From Mesaphorura yosii (lineage: Eukaryota > Arthropoda > Collembola > Poduromorpha > Tullbergiidae): DNA of 64,000 nt. The notes under the pieces are model-generated. The model was given only the letters and a program-made list of their open reading frames with translations. It was not told the origin of the DNA and made no database searches. The translations under genes and the position numbers were made by a program. The DNA lies in the NCBI GenBank assembly GCA_009869945.1, contig WIXG01000016.1:186001-250000 (forward strand), given 5' to 3'. Within the stretch, counting starts at the first letter, position 1; the number at the start of each line of letters is the position of its first letter. Positions 39,401 through 52,874 of the stretch are shown piece by piece.

Positions 39401-41960
39401 CAAGCAGTGAAATTCTCATAAAGTCTTTTAATTGGTCCTTCGTTCCGCTTTCTTGGATGAGAACTTTGAATCGCAGCAGTCGCGACTAACATCGCGTTCG
39501 CAGTGCAGTGCAACTGCAGTGAGTCCACTAATACAACTTATTGCGTGTGCTTGTTTTATTCGCCATAAATGTAACATTAAATTCATTACGTGCATAAAAA
39601 AGTCAAGGAGTCTCGCATTTGGAGCGAGACAGCGACTACAGCAATAATTGTAACTGCTGTCTTGTTTTGTTCCTCAGAATTACACGATACACGACACGAA
39701 AGATGATACTTTCCCGTTCCAATTGCTGTACTCATGTATGCTTGTGTTTTTAGTATAAAGTCATAAGATAGATCACAATACACCGCATCAACATTAGCAA
39801 AAGTATATAATTAGACAAAACACAAAAGTTAGCGGGTTGTTCATTTGCGCCAAGACACCGACACGGAACAGCCATGATAATTATATTAACTCTTCACGTT
39901 AAGTACTCGCAATTGCAATAACACTTCAAGAAGTATGCTAATCTGAGCCTCATTTATAAAGGGAGACGTGAGGACTCTGCCTTGGACCCGTGGCCCCGGT
40001 GAAGAAATAGTGGGACAAGTCAAGCAGTTGAAGTTAACAAGAGATCCAGTAGAATTTATGGCTATTTGAGTTCTTTGGCCCGGACTTTTACTCCTTTACG
40101 CTCTTGCTCTGTTTCTGCTTCTCAGCTGAGGTGAATTCTGGAGACAGAACGACGTGGAAAGCACAGTCGTTCACAGTCTCATGTTTTAAAGCTCGCCACG
40201 CATTGGATTACAAAACCAACTAACAACATGGCAATAATGCTTGTACTCGTGCGGGTACGAAATGTGATTCTTCTTACATAAAGAAGCAAATAAATGTCAG
40301 GTTATATGAGGTCGATCGGTCGGTCGTACAAGTTGTTACTTGCAACACCACACCAGCCACCAGCCAGCTCGGTCTAGCCTCTTTAAAGAGAGTGAAAGTG
40401 TTGGAGTTGGAGTGGAAAGGAGGTCGGGACAAGACGACAAGGAACGTGAAACACCATAACATGTTATCACGGTGTGCAGCGGCCGAGTCTGGCCAAAGTC
40501 TCACATTTATTCGGGTGTCACCTAATTTGCCAGCGCATTACGCAATTATATTATTCTTAAATGGCGCTCTTCAGCCATGCGCACGTGCGTGAGACGGAAT
40601 AATAAATGTCATCGAGATAAACGAATTCTGGAAAGCAAGTGCGAGTTGGCCCGCTATCTTTTGAATTTTTCTTTTTGTTTTAATTTCTTTTACTCTTCGA
40701 TTCCAGAGTAAGTTTCAACTTTTATTTTACTTTTGAAAGAAAGCGTAAGCGTGTTCAAGTGCTAATCAAATGAAACGTAGTCCATTGTTCTACTCTCCTC
40801 GTTCCCTGCCGCTCGCTGTTCCTGCGTGTGTAGCATTTTTCATTTTTCTAGAGTAATGAGTGCAAGATAAGCACAAGCACTCTCCAACACTTCATCCGAA
40901 AATAATTTATTGACTTGGAAGCTGTTCCCTGTCAGCCAGCCATGCCATAATTGAGCGAGGGCGTGTTTCCGTGTTTTCGGCTCGCTCAGTTCAAGACTCA
41001 ACAATATTTAATTACCGGACCGTGGTATCTCATGTGTTGTTCAGTTGCAATCATTTGACAAAAAGAAAGTAAAGTTTCAAATGACAAAAAGGAACGGCAT
41101 AGTTTACAGTGTCATCAAGCTTTGATGTGATAGTTGACACTTGACACTCGTATTCGGTCCGAAGTATCAATTAGGGAATTCGTGTCCTCGCGTAATCCGA
41201 ACCGGTCAGAGGGCAAAGGACGGTTTAGCTGGCACATGAGTGTAGATTTAATTAAGAGCACTTCAATTATTGAAGCAATGTTGTGCGCGAATCTGGATCT
41301 AAGCTTTTCAAAAATGTTTGAAGCTCTTGCATGATCGGCGAACGCGTTGTTGAACTCTCTTCATTTCCGTGCGTGGTGAAAGGCCTGAGAGCTTGGCGAA
41401 ACCCGCTCGTTCTGAAGTCAACGCTTTTAAGTTCACTGCGCCTAGCTGAATCAAGTTCCACCGAACGCCACCTTCTTGAACATCCTCGCACCTCGCTGTA
41501 ACAAGTTTACTGAAATCTTCTCTTCAGTCGACTGCTCTCGAGCTCTTTATCTCACTTAATCAACCTCGTTTAAGACCAGCCGTTAAAAGCAGTCCCTCTC
41601 ATTTACACCTCTCTGCTCCAATCGATCCTGATTGAAACGTCTGATTTTGATTACTGGGTTAGTGGGTAATAGCGATATTAAGGCAATTTGCCTCTTGTAG
41701 GAGGACGAGAGAATTCTTTCTCAAGATATCTCGTTTAAATCACCGGACCCATCATTTTAGTTATTGCATTGTCTTCAAACTCGAAGCATTGATGAAAGAA
41801 ACCAAGCCAAGCCAGGTTTTAGGCAGACATGCACTCATATTTCATATTTGCCGAGTCATTCTTTATTCTGCCTTGCCTTGTTTTCTTTGTTCTGCTGTAC
41901 GCTAATGTTTCGGATCGAGTTGAGAGCAATTTAAAAAGAAGCAACAAGTGTATTGTAATA
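33401..41960. other. No supported gene
   Basis: Downstream of the septin I see only short chance frames. A TCGGTCGGTCG run at 40316-40326 and a CCACCAGCCAGC stretch just after it are the only simple repeats of note. A minus-strand frame at 34393-34662 looks mildly coding (DPEVVFELLVYRREILL) but is unsupported by splice partners. Confidence 0.55.
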
Positions 41961-42186
41961 ATAACATTTTATTCAAATAGCTGATAGTTGGTTAAGCAGC
42001 AGCGCAGTGACAAAGCAGTTTCTAATTGTTTCTAGCCTTCAGCGACAAGTGCTCGCACTCGCACTACTGATTCACTGAACGCTCATCAAATCTTGAAAAA
42101 TTGAAATACGTTTGTAGCCTTTCAAAACCTTCTTGCGCTCTGAACAGGAAATATTTCTTACACTCTCGTAATTACACCTTCCAATG

Positions 42187-42448
42187 TTAAGACAAATAGT
42201 ACAGTTTTAATACAAATCGTGCAATTGTGTCGGCAGTAAAAAATATAATACCAGCCCAGGGTCTGATCGATTGAGCTTGCTGATTGCTGATGGAAATATC
42301 CGTTCTGTGTGTATGCACGAGACCTGCCATTAAAATCTCGTGGATTTTACGCATTTGCTTGCGAAGGGAAGGCGGAGACGTGGAGAAATTCACAAGCTCG
42401 ATGTGGCCTGCCGAAATTCGGGTCATTCGTTCCAGCACTGCAATTAGC
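42187..42448 (-). CDS. Weak candidate terminal exon of unknown gene
   Basis: This minus-strand segment begins after a CTCTAG acceptor and runs open to a TAA at its low-coordinate end. The peptide contains LIAVLERMTRISAGHIELVN, then LRKQMRKIHEILMAG, which has balanced charge and helix-like spacing. A 50-base candidate exon at 42526-42575 (reading NKVAVLTFDIEPKAQ) joins in phase through a 77-base GT-AG intron, which matches the intron size seen in the septin. An AATAAA on the minus strand at 41968-41973 lies about 210 bases after the stop. I do not recognise the protein family. A reading frame of this length can also arise by chance in 64 kb, so this is only a lead. Confidence 0.2.
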
Positions 42449-42579
42449 CTAGAGTTCTTGGTGAAATCTGTAATTTTGAGCAGTGGGCATATCAGATTTC
42501 AAATTGTGTAATCCGATCGTCCTACGTTTGGGCTTTTGGCTCGATATCAAATGTCAACACTGCCACTTTGTTCTTCTAA

Positions 42580-45500
42580 TGGTGACTTTTCCAAACTGAC
42601 AAACTTTACATTGAAGTCTTAAGGATGATTTCTGCGCTGCACAAGCAAAACAATTCCGTGAAAACGAAGATTATAAGGCATTTATCGAATTTCTTTTGCG
42701 GGTCTGCTTGAAATTTAAATTTAAAAAATTACGGGTCTGCTTGTTGCGAGGAAAAGAAGCCAAGAATCTTGAGGCGACTCATGCTACGTGGAAGCATTTA
42801 TGAGACATTCGTCCGAACCTGAATAAAAGGGACAAGGGGCCGGCGGTTGCTTTGACTAAACCGAAACCCGCGAATAAGGTTATTTTTAGAAGCATAGGAG
42901 CATATTAGTTGGCCTTGTAAACCTTCGGAAATGGTTATTGTTACGAGATAAGCGGGAGTCTTCAGTCTCAGAGAAACGAACGGGTTCTTCTAACGGTCGT
43001 CTTTTCGCTAAGCTTTCTTGCACTGCACTGTCCAATGTTTGCCTCTCGTAATTCGTAAAGCTAATGCTAATGGACATAAAAATACGCGGATCTGATTCCT
43101 TTCATTGCAATCTTAAGCCTGTTATGAGGTTTGGTATGCAGTTTCAGCGAAGTACAATTTGGCTTACTGACTTAATTCTCCAAATGCGAAACAACCTCAA
43201 TAATCTAAGGTTCTTTGAAAACCACAACGCGTAGCACCAGACTCGCATGACAGCCGAGCATGATTTTGTGACTAAAAAATCCGCTTCCTTCCTCGTATGA
43301 GCATACGGCGTAAATGCGACTAGGCTTAATTCTTACGATTTTGAATAAAAGTTAGTCGAGTTAAAATAATCGTAGGCAAAAAATCAACAACGTTCATCGT
43401 CACGTGGTGGAAGAACAATGCATCAGTTTCACAAAGTGCAAATTACATTTGAAATAGAATGTGAGCGAATCATTAATAAATATATCATTCATTTAGTGCA
43501 CGCAGAGTTCATTCAGGCCTCGGTCTCAGGGGACTCCACTGAAGCTGATCAACACTGCAAGACAGGTCACATTTTTCTCCTGTACTGAGTTTTGATTAAT
43601 TTTTAATGTTCAGTTGTGCATTCGAAAAACAGGAGGAAAGCCGTTGGAGTCCACTTTCCGCACTTTGTACGTGGGAAGGAATGTCAAATTCAATTCGCCT
43701 GACAAAGAAGAGGGAAGGTTAATCCGAGACAAGAACTCGCCGGACGGACAATGCCATGAGCATTTATATTTATAACCAAGAACCCAGCGGCATACGAGAA
43801 AAGCGGAAGACACTTCCTGGATGGACAAAACTCACAAGATTTGACAGGCTTTCTACAAATTGTCATTTTTATATGCACAGTGTGCATTAGTTGTATATCT
43901 TCAAAGACAGTTGCCTGTCGTGACTACTTTAGCATTTCTACATTCAAAACTGGTCATCTCCATTTGTGCAAGACACAACTTTCTTTTGCAGTGTGCTGCT
44001 GCGCTGTGCACCGGGTAATGTGTATCAAGGGTAGAAAGAAAACTGGAGAAAATTGAATGAAGTTTATTGTGTTATCAACTCGCGACGCAGGCACGTCTCT
44101 TTCTTCAATGCACACACGAGCCGCCCGCATCTTTTCTTGTTGCGATGCGACGTTGGCGTTGACTTTCCCGAGATCTTCATATTCCCATTCTTCCGTCATC
44201 CACGCAATATGTAAACCATAACGAGGATAAAGTCTCTTGAAAATTCCGCTCTCGGGCTGACTTGTCAAAATTGCATTGTATTCAATTTCTCCGTCTCAAT
44301 ACAGCAGAATAAGACTTCGTCTTTGTTCCGTCTTTGCTCTTGCTTTCTTTCTTCACCTTCCGGCAATTCGTACCGACGCGACTGCTGAAGAATCGACGGA
44401 GTATTGAGTTGCAAAATTACGTTAACTCACTAAACTTCGAGTGCGTTTGAGATATAATGTAGCACATGTCATAAATGAGATCTGCAACTTGAGCCCATTC
44501 AAAACTTCTTGAGACTTTGAATGGTACGTGCACTGCTTAGTAATAAATTAATGGCGTAAGTATACTTCGAACACATTCTTTGAAGTTTTTTAAAAACTAA
44601 GGAAATTTTAATTGAAATGGCTAATGGGTGCTGCCATTTTACCATTCGCAGAATATGGCTCAATTTCTTTACGCAGAATGTTGTAAAACGTACAAGTTCC
44701 GACCTTATCTGACGACATTCAAATTCCAGCGTCAACTTCCACTCGGGTTGACGGTCTCTCGCAGGTTGCTGCTCTTGGCCTGACGCTGGCAATACGGTAA
44801 CCCTCAACCAATTTCTTTCTTATCTGAAATAACTTTTGGACGTCTTCGCATCTGAATGCCCGCTCGTTGGCCTTCCGAACGTGGAGAACGTACGCATGAA
44901 TATAAATCATAAAATATTTGTCAGGAGGAAAGATTCATGATGAAGCTGATAACTTTCTATTAAGGAAACAAGTTTGGAACGCATTCATCATGCTGCAGCA
45001 GGCAAGACGAAGAGAGAAAAGAACGCAGGAAAAGAAACGCATGTTTCTTTTTTCGTCGGAACTTTTCCTCCGTCCTCTTTTGCGTCCGCATGAAAAATTA
45101 ACTTATCAATAAAAAGTGCCAGCTGGAATGCTTTCGAAAAAGTCATTTAATTTATTCTTCGAGCCCGGCTTTCCAGCACTTGGCATATGCAACGCACATT
45201 GCACGGCGAGACGTGGAAATCACTTCGCAGTGGCCCGCATTGCCGCTATTGCGAAGCGTGTCGCATATGAGCTTAATTCATGTGAGCTGTTTGCTCGTTG
45301 CTTTTGCTTTGCTGTACACACATGCTTGTTAATGTTGATTTGTCGCTTCGCATTTCCTGCGTCTATAAATTAAGAGCGTGAGGATGGATGCGAGCTATCA
45401 ACTTATTTACATAGAAATAACATTAATTGTGAGTAGGAATACATTACATTACATGCATTTTTACGGGATTAGCCTGCTCTGCTGCTGGTGCGCGGTGCCA

Positions 45501-48500
45501 GTCTGCTTCTGCTGGTGTAAATGAACACTATGAGGATCTGATTGGAGTCGACATTCGACAATCTATCGTCGTCATCTCGGCATGAGGTGTAATTATCACA
45601 AAACCCCCTCTGAGGAGCCCTTCCCATTGTCCGCTTTTCTTCGGCGCAGTTAACATAAACACTAAACACACAATACAACAAATATTTGTTCAGCGCTTGC
45701 GATGTTGAGTTGCAGGCTACGAACGCGAACGGTGTACAGAGTCGAATGATCGAGAATTATCCAGAGAGTCTTAATACCGTCTCGGCCCACATTAAGCGTA
45801 TTATTTATTGTTCGTTAAGATTGTATCTGCATTCCTGTACAGTAAATTACAATTATGAATCCAATTATTGCCCTTCTGTGCGTCCTTATCTCAACACAGA
45901 GTATTCACTGCGTCATTCTTTGACTGCTTGCTGAAATTATGCTGCCTCAACTTAATTCCTGATTACGAGCTAATCTAGTGTATAAACACAAAGGCAAGCA
46001 TTGGAATCTCGATGCATTGAATTATGATCGCAACCATTTGAAAGAAGCTGAAACCAATATTCAAACTTCAAATCTTAATTAATATTTACATTTTACACAT
46101 TCTTCGCTGCATAGGACTGAGGTCTGGGGCTACAAGTTCAAACCGCAACAATTTGTAGTCTGCGTTTGCATTTGCGGGGCAGCGAGCAAAAGTGAAGGTC
46201 GCAGCAGGAGGTTGTCAGAGTCGAGGCGAGAAAACGGAACTTCTTCATGTTCTTTAGTTGTACGGACCTACCCGGCCAAGTAACACAATTAAGTCGGAGG
46301 CTGAAGTTATTCTGGTCCTGAGGAAGACCCATCAAAGTGAAGAGGTTGGCTTCCATCGATTGGAAACGTCTGATAACCCTTTTCCAATTTAGAAAACGTT
46401 CTCGGTCATAATAAAAAGCGGAATAAATATCACGGAAAGCAGCTCTCTTCTGAATATAATAATAAAAATGCATAATGTATCAGACCCAACATAAAGGTCC
46501 ATATATGTGCATAATATGCAATAAAACCAATCTGAGAGCATCGCATGCGGGCTGCTGAATGGAGCGAAACGAAGGGTTGATATTACACCTCTGAGGTTCG
46601 TGTTCGCATTGAGAATAGTTTATGTACGTGCACAATGCACAGGACGAGGCTCAAGCTTTCGAAAATATTTGAGGAATTCTGATTCGTACGCTGATATGAT
46701 TCATACTTTATTAGTTTGGCAGTCGCCTGTTGAACGAGATTCCTGATTATTGTGTCAGATTAGACTGTAATGTATATTAATTATAAGTGGGTTACTCGAA
46801 CTCAGAGACAGCCACAAATGGACAACGCGCGCGCATCTGTCGATCTGTGGGATTTTAATTAATGCAGAATCCGACTCGAATATTTTGGTCCATCGCAGTT
46901 TGGCAACGCAGCTCACTTTTATTGCAGACCGGCGCCCTGGCCTAGCCCGGATTTTCATAAATCTGTTGCAGCGGAGCATCGGACATTCCGCATCCAGAGC
47001 TAAACAACTCCGATTCCTTCATTTCATGGCAAGTACGCCAAAAATTCAATCTGTATTCCATGTTTGGCGTAGCCGCTCTTCTTCCTCGTTGAGATTGAAT
47101 ATATTGAATTGAAAATCAGAGTTGGGCGATCGATGGAATACTTGTGAATGTACGTAAGCAGCGCTGAAAAATACGCTCTTGAATATTTTGTTGGCACTTT
47201 TCCATTCCAATGTTCATTCCTTCATATTAAAGAGCGGAAGATACCTAAACACGACAAGGCATGCCACACGGCTCGGCGGCAACGACGGTGGCACACACGC
47301 ACTTGAGGTACAAGTGTCCGTGTAAAAATTGCAGGAAGAAGATTTACATTTGATGTAGCTGCAGTCGTGGATGGATGGACGGATGTATGTGCGAGCGAGG
47401 TGAAGGAAACTGGAGAAAGCCTTCGCCCTGAGTTTAGAAGAAGAAAGCAAAACAATTTTTCTGTCATTGCATACGTCGGCTGTGAGGTTATATTTACATT
47501 ACACACGTACAATATTCAAGCACCCATTACAGATGTAAGAAAATACAGCATTCACTGCACATTTTTATTCTTGAACGCGTGTACAAAGCATACACATTCG
47601 CATAAGTGAGTGGATGCAGCGCGCAAATCTCAAGTTGAGTTTCATTCAGCTCATGGGATGTGAAGTTTCATTTTTCTCATCGCCTCTGCGTCCATGCGTG
47701 CGCCCAACAAAACAATTTGCATGGTGTTGTCTTTGCGTTTTGGTTAAGTAAATTTTCATTCCTCCTGGCCCGCAACCATTTCCTAAATTTATTTCTGCAT
47801 TATTTATCTGTGCCAAGTTCTAGACGAGAGAAAGACAAATGCAGACAGAAAATTACTCAGAATTATGCACAGGGCGCAAGCCTTTGGCTGTCGAAGTTCA
47901 TTCAGGTGGATGCACCGAGACCGGTAGTGAAGCAGACTTTGGTCTCCAGCACAATGACGATACAAAACGTCTGAGCCTGGACAATCTCGCATTGAAGGGA
48001 TGCAGGGACAAGTCACTGGAATGACAATAGGAATCATCATTAACTTTATCGGCTGTCATCAATCTCCGCTGGACCTTGGCCTGACTCATATTCAATAGGT
48101 TTACAAGTTGCAATATCATTGTCAAAGCAAAAGCAAGGGAAATGCACTTGATTGCAGTGTAGACTGATAAAAGTATTGAACTGAGGGCAATGTGACAGCA
48201 CGTAGGACCCCTCTGCATAAATCCACTCTCCGCTATCAAACTCTCGATTCTAATTCGCTGTCGCTGTCCACGTTGCACTCGCGTTCTTGAAATTCATAGA
48301 CAAGAATTTGTTCTGGAGACCTGTCATTTCTTCCTGCACTCCAAATAAACCACGATACATTTTCCACGCTTGTAAGACGGTGCGGTACGCTTGTCATGAT
48401 TGTTATATTTCACAATACTACAATTTCCCATTCTTCCCCTCGTAATTTCTTTCACCCTTACTACAAATGGTCTCAACAGCGCGCAGCACCATTCTGTCCA

Positions 48501-51500
48501 GTCCCGGACCGTAGTTAAATAATGAATGGAGGGTTGTATGATTGATTTACTCATGCCAAGGTCCTTGCCAGTGACATTTCTCTCCACACAACGATTAGGA
48601 TCATTAAGAGATAAGGCCGATCTTGAAGCCAAGAAAATTTCCCGCGCGGGTACACGAAACTGTGAATCACCGTTCAATGTGGGAGAATTCGAATTCATCG
48701 TGTTCATTAAATTTGACCAGAATTAATTTGTCGCATCATTTAATTCTACAACGCCTTGCATGGCTTGTGGTACAGTTCTCAGCTTTCCCCGTCAGGAGTG
48801 CATGCAGAATGAAAGCGAAGAGCAAACGTGGAAAGTGGAAAGATTCAGACTGTTCGCTGTGGCCCACGCGAGTTCGTTGAGCCTATCTGCAAAGCGAGCG
48901 GAGCCCAGCTCAGATTCAATCTGTTGAGGACAATCCGGAACTTGAATTTCTCCTTGGAATTCGAGAGGACTCTTTTACCAGACTCGTTTTCACAGCGGGA
49001 GACTTCGGATTCGTGCGAACCTTGAAACTTTGCCCATCCTCGACGCTTCGCTTTCACAACTTTGTTCTCTGCAAATGTGGCATGAAGAAAGCGAGCAGAG
49101 GAGAGCTACAGTTTGGCTTGGCTCTTTGTGTCATTCACTTCCGAATATTTTCGCGTTCAAAAATCACGTATTTGGTTCTGCTACTCGTGTTTGGCCATTG
49201 AAAGACAAATCATGGCAATAATTCTTCTGCCACTTTTCATGCTCGAGCAGTATAATGATGTGGAGGCATTTGTCGAAAACTGTGTCGAATGTTTTCCCAG
49301 GCAGATTTAATGCATTACAACAAGGAAGCAAGTCTCGTTTTCTGCGGTATGGCTGGCCCCTCTGCAATGCCATCTCATCTGCGTACCAGCGAAGCCAGAC
49401 ATAATGGAAAGAAGTTGATTTCTTGGGTAAATACCCCAAGTAAACAAAATACTGTCTCTGGAGACCAGGAAATCGAGAAAAGAGAAAAATGCATCGGAAA
49501 GCAGAATAGAACCAGATTCCAATTTTCACATGACATGGATTTCAGGAGTGAGTGAAACATGAAAGCTGCCGAAATCAAAAATTGCCCCTTAGGCTGAAGA
49601 CGTGCAAAGAGTTCACAATCAAATTTCTTTGTAGTCTACCAAAAACGAGAGGTTACCAAAAATTAATCGGAAATTTGACTTTTCAGTTCTCCAGCTCGCG
49701 GTTTCGATAGCCGTTGGTATTTTTCTTGCACTTCGTTTGCATTGTGTCAAAAATTTTCGGTTACTAACTAGCTCATTACAAGAATTTTCAAGGTTAATCC
49801 TTCCCCATTCTTCTTACGCCTTGTTGAACTCATTTTATTTATCCACTCCTGACGATTCCTTGTCAATTTCGAGCAATCCCTTAAGTAAATATCGGTGCAT
49901 CTTCATTCTTCTCAGTGCGCATCCTCTCCAATTACGAACCACATAATTCCATCCACTGAATCATTAAAAGGGTTTTCTGCGCTCTGCCACGTCTCGTCAC
50001 AACCGATTCAACTTATTTCATTTACCTGATGCCGTCAATCGAACTGTAAAATTTGATGAAAATATATAAGACTTACACGAAATCAATAAAAGGATTCATC
50101 CAGGAGCAGATGGCTGCGTTCGTTCGTTAAAATTTTTTACGAGAAAGAATCTCGAGGATTTATCGTCGTTATTTATATCCTTAAAAGTAAAATCCCGACC
50201 GTCGGGATCCCGGATTTGAGATACGCTGGCAGGATTATTTTCTTCTGAGCAGCATTCTTGACCTTGTGCGCTGGCTGCCTGCCTTTCCGAGGGAGACAAT
50301 TGGTTGTTAATGAGATGGCCCGCAATTCCGCCGATAATGCTCAATGTCAATTGAAGTGATACCAATCATACGACTTTTCGTTAAGCTCCCTTTGACTTTT
50401 ATGCTTGAGACCAGACTCAGACTACAACCGACTCTTCATTGCGTGCGTGGAGTTCGAGTCACAAGCACAGCACCTTTGCAGGTTTTTAAGTGAGAGACGA
50501 ACCAGAATAAAGTAAAATATGAACACACTGCTAAATAATTCATACCGGGCGAAGGTGTCTTCTTCCACTTGCAAAGGACACAGCCGTACGCAGCGTCTGT
50601 GCAGGGCAAAGAGTCGGGAAACGCTCAATTGTTCTCATTTTTATGTTTGTGTCATTGACATAAAGAAACACATGCCTCGAACGTGGACCTGACTTTGAAA
50701 GAGCTGATTCCGAATGGGAATTGCTGGAAATAAACCGGAACGAGGCAAAGGAATGAAATGGAATGAGGCGTGAATTTAAGCAACGGAACACGGGAGCAAA
50801 TTGTTATTTCAGATGGACACGCTCTTATCTTTTCACAGGGCGAACAGCGATTCGGGTGTAATGGAAGCAGTAGTGCACGTGGGCGACAATGACAATAGTA
50901 GCTATTACTGCTACGGTTTCTATTACGCGACGCACGCACGATGTACAACACGCCAGTAAAGTGTAAAATGGCTTCGCTGCAAAGATAATAAAGGTATCTA
51001 TTACAAAATTTGGGACGAAATGGCTTGTCCTATTCGCGCTTTCCTCCTCCGCTGCACTGTAATGTGCGAAAGTAAAAATCACCAACGAAACATGTACCAT
51101 ATGTCCGACCTTTTCTGTCAAATGATGTCTCACATTATCTATTTTGGGCATTCGAAATCTGAGGCAAACGTACAATGTGACGCGTGCTTGTTATGCTTCG
51201 CGATGTGTACTCATCAACCGTGAAGCATGAGATTCGCACTTTCGACGGGATTAATGATTTCTCATTCTCAGAATTGTGCGCAGGTGAAATTGGATCGTGT
51301 TTCTCCAATTCAACAGCACCGAAATGAATTTGATTCCTCATTCTCGGAAGGAGCGTCATTACCTTCATAATCACCGCGAAGCAGTTTTCCACTCGAATGA
51401 AGGAAACTTTGCTCTTTTACCGTCATGTTTATGGTACAATTATCAGTGATGCTTCTTTTTAGATGGCCGACATATAAGCAGGCCTCGGGACTGTCGTGAG

Positions 51501-52650
51501 CTAATGTTCAGCGGTTCGGGGAATGTGTAAGGTGTAAGGTTGCTACTTACCAACCAGCCATGTTGTTCACTGCTCCCTGCTCGCTTTTATGGTTCACCGT
51601 CAATTTGCACTTTGCCTCATTTCATGACCTCAATTATACTTACACTTTGGATTCGGGCAAAGAAGAGCGCCACGTGCGAATCATTTGTATTAGCAGTGTG
51701 CTGAAAGTATTTCAAATTGCAGATTGTATACCGAATCTATCTCGAGATTGTTGTCTGTTTTGGGTCGTTCAAAGTTTTGTCCACGCATAACCGGTATTGC
51801 ATTGCATGCAGGCCCGAATTTATTCAAATAAGCTGGACGGCCATTTGTGACGGAAGAAATGCAGAGATTTGTGTCTCCTCCTGAGCACAGGAAGGAGGAA
51901 GTGAACATCACATCAGCGACAACGACGAGGACAGTAACACAACGTAAATGGTGGTTGCAGTGGTAAAAGCCGTGTGGCAAGGTAATGAAATAGTAATGAG
52001 ATGCCATTACACAAACCCCAAACCTTGATGACTTCTCCCAAATGCAGACGAGGAGCCAGCGAGCAAGCCTTTGGCTGTCCGCCTCGCACTGCGCCAAAGG
52101 TATGACTGCTGCTGACGAAGGGAGATTTATGTCTCCCAGGAGGCAGAAATTTATAAGAAAACTTTCTTCGTCTCAAAGTGGAATAAAGGAACTGGAATCT
52201 ATTTAAATGGGCACAACTCGCAATGGAAATGACGCGAAGCGCCCAAACAAAACGTCCATTTTTTGCTACTCAACGAGAATTGATGAGTCTTTCCGGGTAA
52301 TGTGGAGGCTTCTGTTTGAATACGAATTACCTTCGTGAATGGTCATTTTCCCGTGATGGGAAAATACTTTTCTGCTGGTCCACACACTTTATGCCGGCTC
52401 TTTCGTTTTATTGGGAAACCATTAAAAGTTTGTCCGCATCCTTTACGGGCACAACTTTGGACGGACTGCGTCCGCATCCGGCCAGCGACTGCAACTTTGC
52501 TTGCTCTTCTCCGATCCGGAGGACATCCTGCATCTGAACGCGCGGTGTGTGATTTAGAAATTATTGATGAAGTAGCGCAGCACAAATGCGGTAAGTTTAA
52601 TGTGCTTGGTGGGAGTTAATAAATTATTACTTTATGATCGTACAAGGATT
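42580..52650. other. No supported gene
   Basis: Several minus-strand frames (for example 42886-43077, 43954-44268, 46138-46473, 48324-48707 and 50096-50365) have charged, coding-like stretches. I could not join them into a model with consistent phases, and I recognise no family in any of them. The frame at 50096-50365 lacks an ATG start. They may be exons of a gene with long introns on the minus strand, or chance. Confidence 0.45.
42699..42743. repeat. 12-bp direct repeat around an AT-rich spacer
   Basis: CGGGTCTGCTTG occurs at 42699-42710 and again at 42732-42743, separated by 21 bases that are almost all A and T. It may be a local 33-base duplication or the scar of a small insertion or excision. 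Confidence 0.75.
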
Positions 52651-52655
52651 AATAG

Positions 52656-52874
52656 CACTTGGCAAAGGTGGGCAATTTCTTTGAAGCAAGCGCTTCAGCT
52701 TCGGCAACCTTTGAAGAATCAAAAGGTAGGACCCACGATGCGTATTTTGCGTATGTTCGTAAGTTGTGTGGTCGCGAGCTTCAGGTTGTAAAACGAAAGA
52801 TCAACACACGATTAGCGCAGCACAGCGTTTCATTGCATTACATTGCCCAGATGTTGGTCAATTTGAATAAATAA
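52656..52874 (+). CDS. Possible last exon of a Ras-like small GTPase
   Basis: The open segment starts directly after an in-frame TAG that can serve as a splice acceptor (TTAATAG), and it ends with TAA after 72 codons. Its peptide begins HLAKVGNFFEASASASATFE, followed by DAYFAYVRKLCGREL. The FFEASA part resembles the G5 motif of Ras-superfamily proteins (typically F-x-E-x-SA), and the following AYFAYVRKL resembles the last helix (F-x-x-LVREI). An AATAAA at 52866-52871 overlaps the stop codon and could be the poly(A) signal. No upstream exon carrying G1, G3 or NKxD was found. A nearby plus-strand stretch at 52540-52585 reads VCDLEIIDEVAQ, which is loosely like the G3 strand, but its splice phase does not join to this exon without a stop. 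It could be a retained exon of a gene with long introns, a decayed copy, or chance. Confidence 0.28.
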   Translation, partial: HLAKVGNFFEASASASATFEESKGRTHDAYFAYVRKLCGRELQVVKRKINTRLAQHSVSLHYIAQMLVNLNK

